Source of the DNA: Morganella morganii
GTDB taxonomy: Bacteria > Pseudomonadota > Gammaproteobacteria > Enterobacterales > Enterobacteriaceae
NCBI RefSeq assembly: GCF_019402645.1
Contig: NZ_VKKS01000001.1
Span: 1,302,970-1,366,969 of the forward strand
Length of the DNA: 64,000 bases
Reading direction: 5' to 3'
The notes under the pieces are model-generated. The model was given only the letters and a program-made list of their open reading frames with translations. It searched no databases and was not told where the DNA came from. Position 1 is the first letter of the stretch. Each line of letters begins with the position of its first letter. Of this stretch, positions 30,077-40,045 are shown one piece after another. A program made the translations under genes and the position numbers.

Positions 30077-30697
30077 TCAATGATTACAGCCCGGAGACTG
30101 GCACAGCATGTGTCCCATTTTTTCCGCTTTGGTATCCAGGTAATGGGCGTTAGCCGGATTACGGCCGACAATCAGCGGTACGCGTTCAGTAATATTAATG
30201 CCGGCCTGAGTCAGAATCTCTACTTTTTCCGGGTTATTGGTCAGCAGGCGGACGGCGTGCACATCAAGCAGTTTGTACATGTCGGCACACAAAGTGAAAT
30301 CGCGTTCATCCGGGGCAAATCCCAGCTTCTGGTTGGCTTCGACGGTATCCAGCCCGGTGTCCTGTAACGCATAGGCACGAATTTTATTCAGCAGACCAAT
30401 ATTACGACCTTCCTGACGGTGATACAGTAATACACCCCGGCCTTCTTCTGAAATATGTTTTAACGCGGCTTCGAGCTGGAAACCACAGTCACAGCGCAGG
30501 CTGAACAGTGCATCACCGGTTAAGCATTCAGAATGGACACGGGATAACACCGGCTCATCACCGCTGATATCACCGAACACCAGTGCCACATGATCGTGAC
30601 CTGTGGCAATTTCTTCAAATCCGACCATCAGAAATTCCCCGAACGGAGTAGGCAATTTTGCCTGTGCGACACGTTTTAACTGCAACTCTTTATTCAT
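30077..30697 (-). CDS. ribA: GTP cyclohydrolase II
   Basis: 206 aa; first committed step of riboflavin synthesis, opening the GTP ring. Zn-binding cysteines in [18 protein letters not shown], the [11 protein letters not shown] catalytic loop and LLTNNP motif are present. The ATG at 30697 gives [15 protein letters not shown]. coli RibA starts at the Met equivalent to codon 5 here (a TTG), so the N-terminus is about four residues longer. An extra C-terminal LCQSPGCNH is also longer than in E. coli. Confidence 0.97.
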   Translation of the reverse strand: MNKELQLKRVAQAKLPTPFGEFLMVGFEEIATGHDHVALVFGDISGDEPVLSRVHSECLTGDALFSLRCDCGFQLEAALKHISEEGRGVLLYHRQEGRNIGLLNKIRAYALQDTGLDTVEANQKLGFAPDERDFTLCADMYKLLDVHAVRLLTNNPEKVEILTQAGINITERVPLIVGRNPANAHYLDTKAEKMGHMLCQSPGCNH

Positions 30698-30885
30698 GAT
30701 TTATTAACTCATTGATATAAATATCTTTATTTAAACGCACATAATCGTATTGGCGATGTTATTATCTGCGTTGCCCGGGAAGTGAAACTGACATTCCTTT
30801 TCCGGGTCAAATAACTGAACATGACCATAGTAGTACATCAGTTTGATAAAATAATATTTATTTTTAACGGAATGATTCAACCCGG

Positions 30886-31620
30886 ATGAAAAACCTGACA
30901 AAACCCTTTATCGCCGGCATCGTATTGCTGATGCTGGTACCGATGGTGACATTACTGACCGGCTGGCGCTGGCAGCCGTCGGGTGACGATGATCTTCTGC
31001 GCGGGCTGTGGCGCCTTACTGATACTGCGGCGTATCCGCTGGCGATTATCGTATCACTCTTTTTTTGTATCCTGTTTGTCCGTTTGTTTCGCGGCAGCAG
31101 AAGGCAGGCATTGCGCACGGCGGCAATGATCCTGGTGGTAGTGGCTGCGGGACAGGGAATTAAAGTGGCGATGAAAAACACCATCAAAGAGCCGCGTCCG
31201 TATGTGGTCTGGCTGGCACAGCAGGGTATTGTACCGGAAAAAGGATTCTATGACCTTTCACGTACGGAACGGACACAACTACTGGAAAATACAGTGAAAA
31301 ATCATTATCAGGTGCCGGGCTGGCTGCTGAAACACTGGAAAAGTGAAACCGGCTATGCGTTTCCGTCCGGTCATGCACTGTTTGCAAGTGCCTGGGCACT
31401 GATACTTTTTGTGTTTTTCAGTGTACAGGGACGCCGGGGGCTGGCAGGTGTGATTCTGCTGTGGGGAGTTCTGGCGGAATACAGCCGTCTGGCGCTGGGG
31501 ATGCACTGGTCGTCTGATATTATTATGTCTTTGATTATTAATGTAATACTGATATGGCTGTTTTTTATCTGGCTTAATAAACAACATGAAAATGGCATGC
31601 AGCCACCACCGCTGACCTGA
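30886..31620 (+). CDS. pgpB: Phosphatidylglycerophosphatase B / undecaprenyl pyrophosphate phosphatase
   Basis: 244 aa PAP2-family integral membrane phosphatase. The three signature motifs are visible: K-x6-RP in KNTIKEPRPY, PSGH in YAFPSGHALFAS, and SR-x5-H-x3-D in SRLALGMHWSSD. Five to six hydrophobic segments. It dephosphorylates PGP to phosphatidylglycerol and recycles undecaprenyl pyrophosphate on the periplasmic side. Divergent from ribA and upstream of lapAB, as in E. coli. Confidence 0.96.
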   Translation: MKNLTKPFIAGIVLLMLVPMVTLLTGWRWQPSGDDDLLRGLWRLTDTAAYPLAIIVSLFFCILFVRLFRGSRRQALRTAAMILVVVAAGQGIKVAMKNTIKEPRPYVVWLAQQGIVPEKGFYDLSRTERTQLLENTVKNHYQVPGWLLKHWKSETGYAFPSGHALFASAWALILFVFFSVQGRRGLAGVILLWGVLAEYSRLALGMHWSSDIIMSLIINVILIWLFFIWLNKQHENGMQPPPLT

Positions 31621-31805
31621 AATCATGTTATTATAGGGCATGTGAAACCCGTTGCCGGTATTCTGTGCGGATACCGGCAGAAAAGCGAAAAAACTCGGGA
31701 ACACAATAAATTACTTTTATTCTCCCCGGGGTAAATGGTAACTTAAGGGGTTAGTGCGTCTGCAAGAAGCAGGCGTGAAATGCAAGCCTGATAATAGGAA
31801 CGCCG

Positions 31806-32111
31806 GTGAAATATTTTCTGATTTTTATCCTTGTACTGGTGGTTTTCATCATTTCGGTGACACTGGGCGCAAATAACGATCAGGTAGTCACATTTAATTA
31901 TCTGATTGCGCAGGGGCAGTATTCTGTATCCACCTTGCTGGCTGTACTTTTCGGTATCGGTTTTGTGCTGGGCTGGATTGTCTGCGGTCTGTTTTATTTA
32001 CGTCTGCGGTTGTCGCTGGCCCGCGCCCGGCACCGGATCAAACGTCTGGAAGCTGACCAGACGGTGCAGTCTTCCGGTTCGGTTGTGCTGCGGGATACCA
32101 CTAAGGAATAA
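31806..32111 (+). CDS. lapA: Lipopolysaccharide assembly protein A
   Basis: 101 aa from a GTG start at 31806 (AGGAACGCCG upstream). Two membrane helices (~3-23 and ~43-65) with a short cytoplasmic tail of basic/coiled character (RLSLARARHRIKRLEAD). LapA (YciS) works with LapB in regulating LPS amount. Six nucleotides separate it from lapB. Confidence 0.95.
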   Translation: MKYFLIFILVLVVFIISVTLGANNDQVVTFNYLIAQGQYSVSTLLAVLFGIGFVLGWIVCGLFYLRLRLSLARARHRIKRLEADQTVQSSGSVVLRDTTKE

Positions 32112-32116
32112 GCATT

Positions 32117-33286
32117 ATGCTTGAGCTGTTGTTTCTTCTGTTGCCCATTGCTGCCGCATATGGCTGGTATATGGGGCGGCGCAGCGCGCAGCAGAATCAA
32201 CAACAACATGCTGATCGCCTGTCACGTGACTATGTGGCAGGCGTAAACTTTTTGCTGTCCGACCAGCAGGATAAAGCGGTTGATTTGTTCCTCGACATGC
32301 TGAAAGAAGACAGTTCTGCGTTTGAAGCTCACCTTACACTCGGTAACCTGTTCCGTTCGCGCGGCGAAGTGGAACGCGCCATCCGCATCCATCAGTCACT
32401 GATGGAAAGCGCCTCTCTCTCCTATGAACAACGCCTTCTCGCCACGCAGCAGCTTGGCCGTGATTATGTGGCCGCCGGGGTATATGACCGGGCGGAAGCC
32501 CTGTTTTTACAGCTGATTGATGAGGCGGATTTCAGACAGAGCGCGCTTCAGTCTCTGTTATCGATTTATCAGTCCACCAGTGACTGGAGCAAAGCTATTG
32601 AAATCGGTGAAAAACTGCTGAAACAGGGTGACACCGGGCAGCGGGAGAATATCGCTAACTTCTATTGTGAGCTGGCATTGCAGGCACTGGGCAGTGATAA
32701 CCCCGACGGGGCATTCGCGTATCTCGCCAAAGCTGCCGGGGCGGATAAAAATTGTGCCCGTGTATCGATTATGCAGGGGCGCATTCATATTGAACGGGCG
32801 GAATACAGCAAAGCCGTTACTGTCCTCAAACGGGTATTCGGGCAGGATAAAGAAATGGTCAGTGAAACACTGCCGATGCTGGAAACCTGCTACACCCATC
32901 TTGATCAGCCGGCGGAGTGGGCAGAATATCTGCTGCACTGCTCGGATGAAAATATCGGTGCCATTGCCGAACTCTATCTTGCGGATATTATTGAACAGCA
33001 GGAAGGGCCGGAAATGGCGATCACCTACGTTAACCGCCAGTTGCAGCGCCATCCGACCATGCGTTTGTTTTGCCGCCTGATGGAATATTATCTGTCAGAA
33101 GCGGAGGAAGGCCGCGCCAAAGAGAGCCTCGGACTGTTGCGTAACATGGTCGGGGAACAAATCCGGACCAAACCGGATTACCGCTGCGGCAAATGCGGAT
33201 TTACATCGCATGCCCTGTACTGGCACTGTCCGTCCTGCCGGTCATGGGATACTATCAAGCCTATCAGAGGGCTGGACGGACAGTGA
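32117..33286 (+). CDS. lapB: Lipopolysaccharide assembly protein B
   Basis: 389 aa, same length as E. coli LapB (YciM). N-terminal membrane anchor (LLFLLLPIAAAYGWYMGRRS), ~7-9 TPR-like repeats in the middle, and a C-terminal rubredoxin-like zinc site: CGKCG and CPSC separated by ~12 residues. It delivers LpxC to FtsH and is held by PbgA/YejM, setting LPS synthesis rate. Co-transcribed with lapA; pyrF follows 63 nt later. Confidence 0.97.
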   Translation: MLELLFLLLPIAAAYGWYMGRRSAQQNQQQHADRLSRDYVAGVNFLLSDQQDKAVDLFLDMLKEDSSAFEAHLTLGNLFRSRGEVERAIRIHQSLMESASLSYEQRLLATQQLGRDYVAAGVYDRAEALFLQLIDEADFRQSALQSLLSIYQSTSDWSKAIEIGEKLLKQGDTGQRENIANFYCELALQALGSDNPDGAFAYLAKAAGADKNCARVSIMQGRIHIERAEYSKAVTVLKRVFGQDKEMVSETLPMLETCYTHLDQPAEWAEYLLHCSDENIGAIAELYLADIIEQQEGPEMAITYVNRQLQRHPTMRLFCRLMEYYLSEAEEGRAKESLGLLRNMVGEQIRTKPDYRCGKCGFTSHALYWHCPSCRSWDTIKPIRGLDGQ

Positions 33287-33349
33287 CAACGTCACATTTT
33301 CCCGTATTTATTTACCCGTATAAACTCACCAACCACAGGTAATCAATTC

Positions 33350-34084
33350 ATGACATCTCTTTCTTCGCATACAGGCCGTGCAGATATCGCATCGCCTGTT
33401 ATTGTTGCACTCGATTACGACAATCCGGACGATGCGCTGGCTTTTGCAGATCGTATCGACCCGGCACAGTGCCGTCTGAAAGTCGGTAAAGAGCTGTTTA
33501 CTTTCTGCGGACCGGAATGTGTCCGGGCATTGCAGCAGCGCGGGTTTGAGGTATTTCTTGATCTTAAATTCCATGATATTCCGAATACAGCGGCGCATGC
33601 GGTACGGGCAGCAGCTGAATTGGGTGTATGGATGGTTAATGTTCATGCGGCAGGTGGTGAGCGTATGATGACGGCGGCAAAAGAGATCCTGCTGCCGTAT
33701 GGTAAAGATGCGCCATTGCTGATTGCCGTGACCGTGCTGACCAGCATGGAGCAATCCGACCTGGCCGGAACCGGTATTGATGCCACACCGGCAGAGCACG
33801 CGCTGCGTCTCGCAAAATTAACTCAGAACTGCGGGCTGGATGGTGTGGTCTGTTCCGCGCATGAAGCAAAACTGATGAAAGACACCCTGGGCCGGGAATT
33901 TAAACTGGTTACACCGGGGATCCGCCCTGAAGGCAGTGATGCCGGTGATCAGCGCCGTATCATGACACCACCGCAGGCGGTAAGTGCCGGGGTGGACTAT
34001 ATGGTTATCGGGCGGCCGATCACCCGCAGTAATGACCCGCAGGCTGCATTGCAGGCAATTAATGCCTCTGTGGGAGTATTATAA
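33350..34084 (+). CDS. pyrF: Orotidine 5'-phosphate decarboxylase
   Basis: 244 aa. Last step of UMP synthesis. Catalytic KxD-type network in [12 protein letters not shown], plus [28 protein letters not shown] and [11 protein letters not shown] phosphate loop. Ends one nucleotide before the yciH start codon, so the two are translationally linked, as in E. coli. Confidence 0.98.
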   Translation: MTSLSSHTGRADIASPVIVALDYDNPDDALAFADRIDPAQCRLKVGKELFTFCGPECVRALQQRGFEVFLDLKFHDIPNTAAHAVRAAAELGVWMVNVHAAGGERMMTAAKEILLPYGKDAPLLIAVTVLTSMEQSDLAGTGIDATPAEHALRLAKLTQNCGLDGVVCSAHEAKLMKDTLGREFKLVTPGIRPEGSDAGDQRRIMTPPQAVSAGVDYMVIGRPITRSNDPQAALQAINASVGVL

Positions 34085-34085
34085 G

Positions 34086-34409
34086 ATGGATAATAATTCA
34101 CGGCTGGTTTATTCAACAGACGGCGGCCGTATTGATGAACCAGAAATCAAAGCGGAGCGCCCGAAAGGCGACGGTATCGTCCGTATTCAGCGGCAGACCA
34201 GCGGTCGCAAAGGTAAAGGTGTGTGCCTGATCACCGGTCTTGATTTGGATGATGCAGCACTGAGTAAATTGGCGGCAGACCTGAAAAAACGTTGTGGCTG
34301 CGGCGGTTCACTGAAAGACGGTGTCATCGAAATTCAGGGTGATAAACGTGATTTACTGAAGCAACTGCTGGAAGATAAAGGTTTTAAAGTCAAACTGGCA
34401 GGTGGCTGA
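34086..34409 (+). CDS. yciH: YciH, SUI1/eIF1-like translation factor
   Basis: 107 aa from the ATG at 34086; upstream in-frame sequence is antisense-like overlap with pyrF. The SUI1 domain spans ~30-105 (GIVRIQRQTSGRKGKGV, LKKRCGCGGSLKDGVIEIQGD). E. coli YciH inhibits start-site mispairing and translation under stress, like archaeal/eukaryotic eIF1. Confidence 0.96.
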   Translation: MDNNSRLVYSTDGGRIDEPEIKAERPKGDGIVRIQRQTSGRKGKGVCLITGLDLDDAALSKLAADLKKRCGCGGSLKDGVIEIQGDKRDLLKQLLEDKGFKVKLAGG

Positions 34410-34420
34410 CCGATAAACAG

Positions 34421-34446
34421 GGCGTCCGTTGCGGACGCCTTTTTTA
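34421..34446 (+). terminator. pyrF-yciH terminator
   Basis: GGCGTCCG / CGGACGCC stem with a 3-nt loop followed by T7, just before the convergent osmB end. Confidence 0.92.
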
Positions 34447-34650
34447 CTGTCCGGCCTCATGGCCGATAATTCCGCCGACAGCGGCACCACCGACAGTGCC
34501 CAAACCGGAGCCATCTGTCAGAATGGCTCCGCTGATAGCCCCTAACTCAGCACCAATTGCAGTATCTTTCTCCTGCTCTGACAGGTTCTTACAGCCGCTG
34601 AGCGCCAGCAAGCCACCGGCGACAAGCAGTACCGTTACTATTTTCTTCAT
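34444..34650 (-). CDS. osmB: Osmotically inducible lipoprotein OsmB
   Basis: 68 aa. Lipoprotein signal with lipobox LSGC (Cys20), then a glycine-zipper region (GAISGAILTDGSGLGTVGG to AVGGIIGHEAGQ). In E. coli it is induced by osmotic stress and stationary phase through RpoS and Rcs. Sits convergent to yciH, as in E. coli. Confidence 0.95.
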   Translation of the reverse strand: MKKIVTVLLVAGGLLALSGCKNLSEQEKDTAIGAELGAISGAILTDGSGLGTVGGAAVGGIIGHEAGQ

Positions 34651-34682
34651 CTTATTTTCCCGCTGAATGACTGAATGTTATC

Positions 34683-34688
34683 ACTATA
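34683..34688 (-). promoter_or_regulatory. Possible osmB -10 element
   Basis: Minus-strand TATAGT preceded by TGC, giving GCTATAGT, which resembles an RpoS-type -10, 33 nt upstream of the osmB start. No strong -35. Known RpoS control of E. coli osmB makes this plausible. Confidence 0.35.
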
Positions 34689-34802
34689 GCAATCACATTA
34701 TTAATTTCTATCCATATGATTTAAATAAAAATTAAATTCTGATGAATGTATTCGTGCGCGGGATTTAATGGCAGAATCAGCGGCAGGTTCTGAGTGGCGG
34801 GA

Positions 34803-34837
34803 ATAAAAAAACCGCCGTTAAAGCAGAACGGCGGTTC
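34803..34837 (-). terminator. rnb terminator
   Basis: Minus-strand stem AACCGCCGTT / AACGGCGGTT with 7-nt loop followed by a T7 tract, 28 nt past the rnb stop. Confidence 0.9.
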
Positions 34838-34864
34838 TTATCAGTCAGTGATTCCGGTGCCGGG

Positions 34865-36802
34865 TCAGAGCGGACGGGCCAGAATACTGCGGGTTTCCAT
34901 CTTAACTTCCTCAATTTTCACCGGAATGATGTCATTGAGGCGGTAACGGACTTCACCTTTGATCAGCACAGAACCGGTTTCCTGACTGCACTGGAGTTCA
35001 TCTTTGACCGGATGGATGAAGGTGCCCGGGATAAAGGCTACCGCGCCGTTATCTGTCAGACGGACACGCACGCCGCCACGCGTGATATCAATGATCTCAG
35101 CCGGAAACGGTGTATCTGTACCGGCATACGGTTGCAGGTAACGGGCATATAACCAGTCACCGACATCACGCTCTGCCATACGGTTGGCGCGGCGGCGTTC
35201 TGCCAGATGTTCGGCCAGTGCCTCAGCCGGTTTTTCCGCAGACTGGCCGGAAATAATGGCTTTCAGCAGGCGGTGGTTCACAATATCACTGTATTTACGG
35301 ATAGGGGATGTCCAGGTCGCGTAACCATTCAGTCCCAGACCAAAGTGCGGGCCTTTCTCCATCCGTACTTCTGCAAAGGTCTGGAAGCGGCGGATACGGC
35401 TGTCGAGGAATTGCGTCGGCTGGTTATCCAGCTCACGGCGCAGACGACAGAAACCGTCCAGGGTCAGCAGCTCTTCCGCACTGAAGTTAATGCCGTTTTC
35501 AGCGAGCAGGGCAACGGCCTGTCCGATAGTCAGCGGATCCAGCCCGGTGTGCACGTTATAGACACCAAAGCCGAGTTTTTTATCCAGTACCTCTGCTGCA
35601 CAGATATTGGCGGTGATCATCGCCTCTTCCACAATGCGGTTGGCACTGCGGCGCTGCTCTGCCACGATATCTGTCACCACGCCGTTTTCATCAAGAATAA
35701 AGCGGTAATCAGGGCGATCTTTAAAGACCAGTGCGTGAGTTTCACGCCAGTGGTGGCGGCGCTGGTACATATCCTGCAATAGTGAAATCTGGCGGCGGAT
35801 AGTTTCATCAGCAGTCAGCCGGTCAGCAACACCTTCCAGCAGGTCGGATATATCCTCATAAGCGAGCTTGGCTTTGGATTCAACCCAGGCTGCGAAGAAT
35901 ACGGCATCATCAGCCAGGGAGCCGTCTTCATTAACGGAAACCTGACACACCAGTGCCGGACGGCGCACATGGGGGTGCAGCGAGCACAGGTCATCAGACA
36001 GATTACGCGGCAGCATCGGGATATTAAAGCCCGGCAGATAGTTGGTAAATGCGCGTTTATGGGCAATGGCATCCATTTCGCTGCCGGCCGGGATATAGCT
36101 GGTCGGGTCAGCAATTGCAATGGTCAGCTGAAGCTGGTTGTTGTCACCGGTTGTGATATAAAGTGCATCATCCATATCTTCGGTGGATGCGCTGTCAATA
36201 GTCACGAAATCCAGATGTGTCAGGTCAGTGCGCGGCAGGTCATCATCCGCCATAGTCGCTTCAACCGGCTCAGGTTCTTTCAGTGCGTGCTGGTGGCGGG
36301 TCAGCGTAACCCACCATGGGGCATAATGGTCATCGGCATCAGTGATAAACCCGGTGATTTCTGCGTGGAAGCTGCGGTCGCCTTTCAGCGGATGGCGGCG
36401 CATTTCCGCAACGGCCCAGTCACCCTGACGGAACGCGTGATCAACCCCTTTTGCCGGACGGCAGGGAATGGAGTCTTTTAACAGCGGATGGTCAGGAATG
36501 ATCCAGAGACGATCATCATTCTCTTTGCGCTGCACGCGGCCGACAAATCTGTCCAGAAACGGGGTGACCAGGGCTTCCGGCTCTGCCACATCTTTATTAT
36601 TCACTGTGTGAATAGCGGCAGTGATGCGATCGCCGTGCATGACCTTTTTCATTTGCGGCGGCGGAATAAAATAGGATTTTTGTCCGTCAACTTCCAGGAA
36701 ACCGTAGCCTTTATCGGTACTTTTTACGATCCCTTCGACACGCAATGTTTTATCGTGGAGCTGTTGTTTTAGCTGAGCTAACAGCGGGTTATCTTGAAAC
36801 AT
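34865..36802 (-). CDS. rnb: Exoribonuclease II (RNase II)
   Basis: 645 aa from the ATG at 36802 ([15 protein letters not shown], the E. coli start); an in-frame upstream Met adds 9 unsupported residues. Two N-terminal cold-shock domains, a central RNB domain with the four-Asp catalytic site in [16 protein letters not shown], and a C-terminal S1 domain ([18 protein letters not shown]). Processive 3'-5' degradation of unstructured RNA. Downstream of nth here. Confidence 0.98.
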   Translation of the reverse strand: MFQDNPLLAQLKQQLHDKTLRVEGIVKSTDKGYGFLEVDGQKSYFIPPPQMKKVMHGDRITAAIHTVNNKDVAEPEALVTPFLDRFVGRVQRKENDDRLWIIPDHPLLKDSIPCRPAKGVDHAFRQGDWAVAEMRRHPLKGDRSFHAEITGFITDADDHYAPWWVTLTRHQHALKEPEPVEATMADDDLPRTDLTHLDFVTIDSASTEDMDDALYITTGDNNQLQLTIAIADPTSYIPAGSEMDAIAHKRAFTNYLPGFNIPMLPRNLSDDLCSLHPHVRRPALVCQVSVNEDGSLADDAVFFAAWVESKAKLAYEDISDLLEGVADRLTADETIRRQISLLQDMYQRRHHWRETHALVFKDRPDYRFILDENGVVTDIVAEQRRSANRIVEEAMITANICAAEVLDKKLGFGVYNVHTGLDPLTIGQAVALLAENGINFSAEELLTLDGFCRLRRELDNQPTQFLDSRIRRFQTFAEVRMEKGPHFGLGLNGYATWTSPIRKYSDIVNHRLLKAIISGQSAEKPAEALAEHLAERRRANRMAERDVGDWLYARYLQPYAGTDTPFPAEIIDITRGGVRVRLTDNGAVAFIPGTFIHPVKDELQCSQETGSVLIKGEVRYRLNDIIPVKIEEVKMETRSILARPL

Positions 36803-36903
36803 AGGTTCCCGTACTGGTTGGGTGAGCAAATTTATGGTTATTTTTACGCGAATTCACGCTGCCCGCAAGCACAGAGAGCAATTTCTGTTTAAACCGCAGC
36901 AGG

Positions 36904-37545
36904 TTAATCTTCCGGATACACTTTTTCGCTGAATTCACACAAATCTTCAATGATGCATGAACCGCAGCGGGGTTTGCGGGCAACACAAGTGTAACGCCCG
37001 TGCAGTATAAACCAGTGATGGCAGTCGACTTTAAATTCTGCCGGAACAACCCGCAATAATTTTTGTTCCACCTCATCCACATTTTTGCCGGGGGCAAATT
37101 TTGTGCGGTTGCAGACCCGGAAAATATGGGTATCAACCGCAATGGTCGGCCAGCCGAACGCGGTATTTAGCACCACATTGGCGGTTTTGCGGCCCACACC
37201 GGGCAGCGCTTCGAGTGCCGCTCTGTCTTCCGGAACCTTACCGTTATGTAATTCAACCAGCATCCGGCAGGTTTTTATCACATTCTCTGCCTTGGTATTA
37301 AATAACCCTATGGTTTTAATGTAAGACTTCACCCCGTCCACACCCAAATTCAGGATGGCCTGCGGTGTATTGGCAACGGCGTACAGCGGGCGGGTGGCTT
37401 TATTGACACTGACATCTGTCGCCTGAGCGGATAATAAGACAGAAATCAGTAATTCAAACGGAGAATCAAACAGCAGTTCAGTGGTGGGTTGCGGGTTGTT
37501 ATCCCGCAGGCGGGTCAGGATTTCAATACGTTTTTCTTTATTCAT
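36904..37545 (-). CDS. nth: Endonuclease III
   Basis: 213 aa DNA glycosylase/AP lyase for oxidised pyrimidines. HhH motif LPGVGRKTANVVLN with catalytic Lys, catalytic Asp in VDTHIFRVCNRT, and the C-terminal 4Fe-4S loop C-x6-C-x2-C-x5-C (CVARKPRCGSC...C). Follows rsxE by 63 nt as the last gene of the rsx operon, a standard enterobacterial arrangement. Confidence 0.98.
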   Translation of the reverse strand: MNKEKRIEILTRLRDNNPQPTTELLFDSPFELLISVLLSAQATDVSVNKATRPLYAVANTPQAILNLGVDGVKSYIKTIGLFNTKAENVIKTCRMLVELHNGKVPEDRAALEALPGVGRKTANVVLNTAFGWPTIAVDTHIFRVCNRTKFAPGKNVDEVEQKLLRVVPAEFKVDCHHWFILHGRYTCVARKPRCGSCIIEDLCEFSEKVYPED

Positions 37546-37608
37546 AACGACATTGGCTCATTCATGATAAAAGCAAACTCCCGGGAAGGAGTCTGCTTAA
37601 TTATACAG

Positions 37609-38313
37609 TTATTTGACCAGATGGCTTCCGCATCCTTTTTCTGTTTCGTATTGCGGACCTGCAGGTACATTTTTGCGTTTTTTCATTTTTTCATCAATAA
37701 GATACTTGCCCGCCAGCATTAAACCAAGTCCGATAAAGGCCCCCGGCGGCAGCATTGCCAGCAGGAACGGGGTATCAAGGTGCAGCACATCGATGCGCAG
37801 CACTTTTGCCCAGTCACCGAGCAGCAGATCCGCACCGTCAAACAGAGTGCCGTTACCGAGGATCTCGCGCATGGCTCCGAGCACAAACAGTGCGGCGGTT
37901 GCCCCAAGCCCCATTGCCAGGCCATCAATAGCAGAAGGATAAACCGCATTTTTGGCGGCAAATGCTTCAGCGCGGCCAATGACAATACAGTTGGTCACAA
38001 TCAGCGGGATAAATATACCGAGTGATTGATATAAGCCGAATGCATAGGCATTAATCAGCAACTGAACTGCGGTCACAACAGAGGCAATCAGCATCACATA
38101 GATAGGAATACGGATTTCTGACGGGATCCAGCGGCGCAGTGCGGAAACGGCCACATTAGTACAAATCAGCACCAGAGTGGTGGCCAGTCCAAGGCCCAGT
38201 GCGTTGGTGACTGTGGAAGAGACCGCCAGCAGCGGGCACAACCCCAGCACCTGGACCAGGGCAGAGTTGTTTTTCCATAATCCGTCGGCGAATAACCCTT
38301 TAATCTGACTCAT
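37609..38313 (-). CDS. rsxE: RsxE, electron-transport complex subunit
   Basis: 234 aa from the ATG at 38313 ([19 protein letters not shown]), overlapping the rsxG stop by 1 nt. Polytopic membrane subunit of the RNF-like complex, with about six hydrophobic segments and conserved [11 protein letters not shown] and [12 protein letters not shown]. In E. coli the Rsx complex keeps SoxR reduced and inactive. Confidence 0.97.
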   Translation of the reverse strand: MSQIKGLFADGLWKNNSALVQVLGLCPLLAVSSTVTNALGLGLATTLVLICTNVAVSALRRWIPSEIRIPIYVMLIASVVTAVQLLINAYAFGLYQSLGIFIPLIVTNCIVIGRAEAFAAKNAVYPSAIDGLAMGLGATAALFVLGAMREILGNGTLFDGADLLLGDWAKVLRIDVLHLDTPFLLAMLPPGAFIGLGLMLAGKYLIDEKMKKRKNVPAGPQYETEKGCGSHLVK

Positions 38314-38939
38314 TATTCTGCTCCGCATTGAGGTAAGGTGTTCAGCAGCGGCGGCAGTGTCTGCATATAATCCGCTGTTGCACGGACAGCATTGACAACC
38401 GCGCGCGGCGTGATGGTGGCACCGGTGAACTGATCAAAATCCCCGCCGTCTTTTTTCACCGCCCAGTGCGGGTCATTGGCGGATTCAATATGTTTGCCGC
38501 TCAGTGTGGTGATCCAGTCTGAAATCCGGGTATCAATTTTATCACCCAGCCCCGGGGTTTCTTTGTGTTCAGTTACGCGGGAGCCGAGCACCGTCCGGTT
38601 AAAACCGGCCGCAACCAGCAGCTGAATATTACCGGAATAACCGTCCGGGGCCGTAGATTCCAGTACGGCCGCAACCGGCGTTCCGTCTTTGCGGGCAACA
38701 TACAGCCGGTGCGGCAGCTCATTACCCAGCGCAGGATCCGTGACCAGATAGCACTCTGCAATTACGTCATTATTATAAATGGATTCCGGCAGAATTTCGG
38801 CAAACAGCGCCTTTTGTTGTGCGGCGGCCTGCTTATCTATTTCCGGTTTTGTCAGGGTATAAACAAATCCGCTCAGTCCGGTGGTACCAGCGGCAAACAG
38901 AGCGAGGATCAACCCGTAACGGCGTAATGTGGCAATCAT
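38313..38939 (-). CDS. rsxG: RsxG, flavin-bearing electron-transport subunit
   Basis: 208 aa from the ATG at 38939 (GGGGGAAC upstream). N-terminal membrane anchor and a periplasmic FMN-binding domain; the covalent-FMN threonine is in [13 protein letters not shown]. The [11 protein letters not shown] and [11 protein letters not shown] segments are family-typical. Start overlaps the rsxD stop by 4 nt (ATGA). Confidence 0.97.
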   Translation of the reverse strand: MIATLRRYGLILALFAAGTTGLSGFVYTLTKPEIDKQAAAQQKALFAEILPESIYNNDVIAECYLVTDPALGNELPHRLYVARKDGTPVAAVLESTAPDGYSGNIQLLVAAGFNRTVLGSRVTEHKETPGLGDKIDTRISDWITTLSGKHIESANDPHWAVKKDGGDFDQFTGATITPRAVVNAVRATADYMQTLPPLLNTLPQCGAE

Positions 38940-40030
38940 TTGTTCCCCCGGTTGTGCCCGTAAACACGCGGTTGTGTGTAAGTATCGATCAGCGGCACGG
39001 TGATATTGGCCAGCAGTACCGCAAATGCCACGGCATCCGGATAACCGCCGTAAACGCGGATAATCCACAGCAGAAGTCCGATCAGCATCCCGTATATAAG
39101 ACGGCCGCGCGGTGTAGTGGAGGCTGTGACCGGATCCGTGGCGATAAAGAACGCCCCGAGCATAGAAGCGCCGGAAAACAGCTGTATAACCGGAGAGGTA
39201 AAGTGTAATGAATCAATCAGATACCCGATTGCTGACAGTACCGCGAGTGTCCCCAGCAAGGCTGCCGGGATTTGCCATGCAATCACTTTGCGGTTGAGCA
39301 GAATACAGCCGCCGATCAGGTAACCGATATTTACCCACTGCCAGCCGATACCGGCAACAGAGCCCTGTAAAACAGGCTGTGTCAGGATATCCGGCATTTC
39401 GCGGGTCAGCAGGCCGGTTTTGAAACTGTCGAGCGGTGTCGCCTGGCTCATGCCATCAGCACCGGCACGTAACTGCTCCAGTGTCAGACCACCATCTGAT
39501 AACCCGGTAAAAATCACATGCAGACTGTCACTGACCGAAACAGGTGCGATTTGCAGGCTTTCCGGGGGTAGCCAGCTGGTCATCTGTACCGGGAAGGAGA
39601 TCAGCAGCACCACATAACCGACCATCGCCGGGTTAAACGGGTTTTGTCCCAGACCGCCATATAAATGTTTGGCAATAATCACGGCAAAGAATGTACCGAT
39701 GACAATCATCCACCAGGGCGCCAGCGGCGGGATACTGACAGCCAGCAGGACAGCCGTGACCAGTGCGGAGTTATCTTTCAGATACGGCATCACCGGCTGA
39801 TTGCGCAGGCGGACAGCAATACTTTCGGTAATCAGCGCCGTCGTAACTGCAATCAGAACCTGAATCAGTGTGCCGATCCCGAAGAACCAGAGTTGTGCGG
39901 CAACTCCCGGGATCATGGCTATCACCACCCACAGCATGATGGCGGATGTGTTGTCACGGTTATGGGTAAACGGTGATCCCGCAATTTTCAGCCGGTGCGG
40001 GGCGTTTGAGGAAACGGGCCTAAATTTCAT
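38936..40030 (-). CDS. rsxD: RsxD, electron-transport complex subunit
   Basis: 364 aa integral membrane protein with ~9 hydrophobic segments. Covalent-FMN site S/T-GAT-like [13 protein letters not shown], and [42 protein letters not shown] as in RnfD/NqrB. Membrane-embedded electron-transfer subunit. Ends with a 4-nt overlap into rsxG. Confidence 0.97.
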   Translation of the reverse strand: MKFRPVSSNAPHRLKIAGSPFTHNRDNTSAIMLWVVIAMIPGVAAQLWFFGIGTLIQVLIAVTTALITESIAVRLRNQPVMPYLKDNSALVTAVLLAVSIPPLAPWWMIVIGTFFAVIIAKHLYGGLGQNPFNPAMVGYVVLLISFPVQMTSWLPPESLQIAPVSVSDSLHVIFTGLSDGGLTLEQLRAGADGMSQATPLDSFKTGLLTREMPDILTQPVLQGSVAGIGWQWVNIGYLIGGCILLNRKVIAWQIPAALLGTLAVLSAIGYLIDSLHFTSPVIQLFSGASMLGAFFIATDPVTASTTPRGRLIYGMLIGLLLWIIRVYGGYPDAVAFAVLLANITVPLIDTYTQPRVYGHNRGNK

Positions 40031-40045
40031 GCTTATTTCGCTTCA

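Noticed and set aside
31653-31679. Hairpin TGCCGGTAT/ATACCGGCA after pgpB
   Set aside because: No T-run on either strand, so not called as a terminator; it might still be a weak structure.
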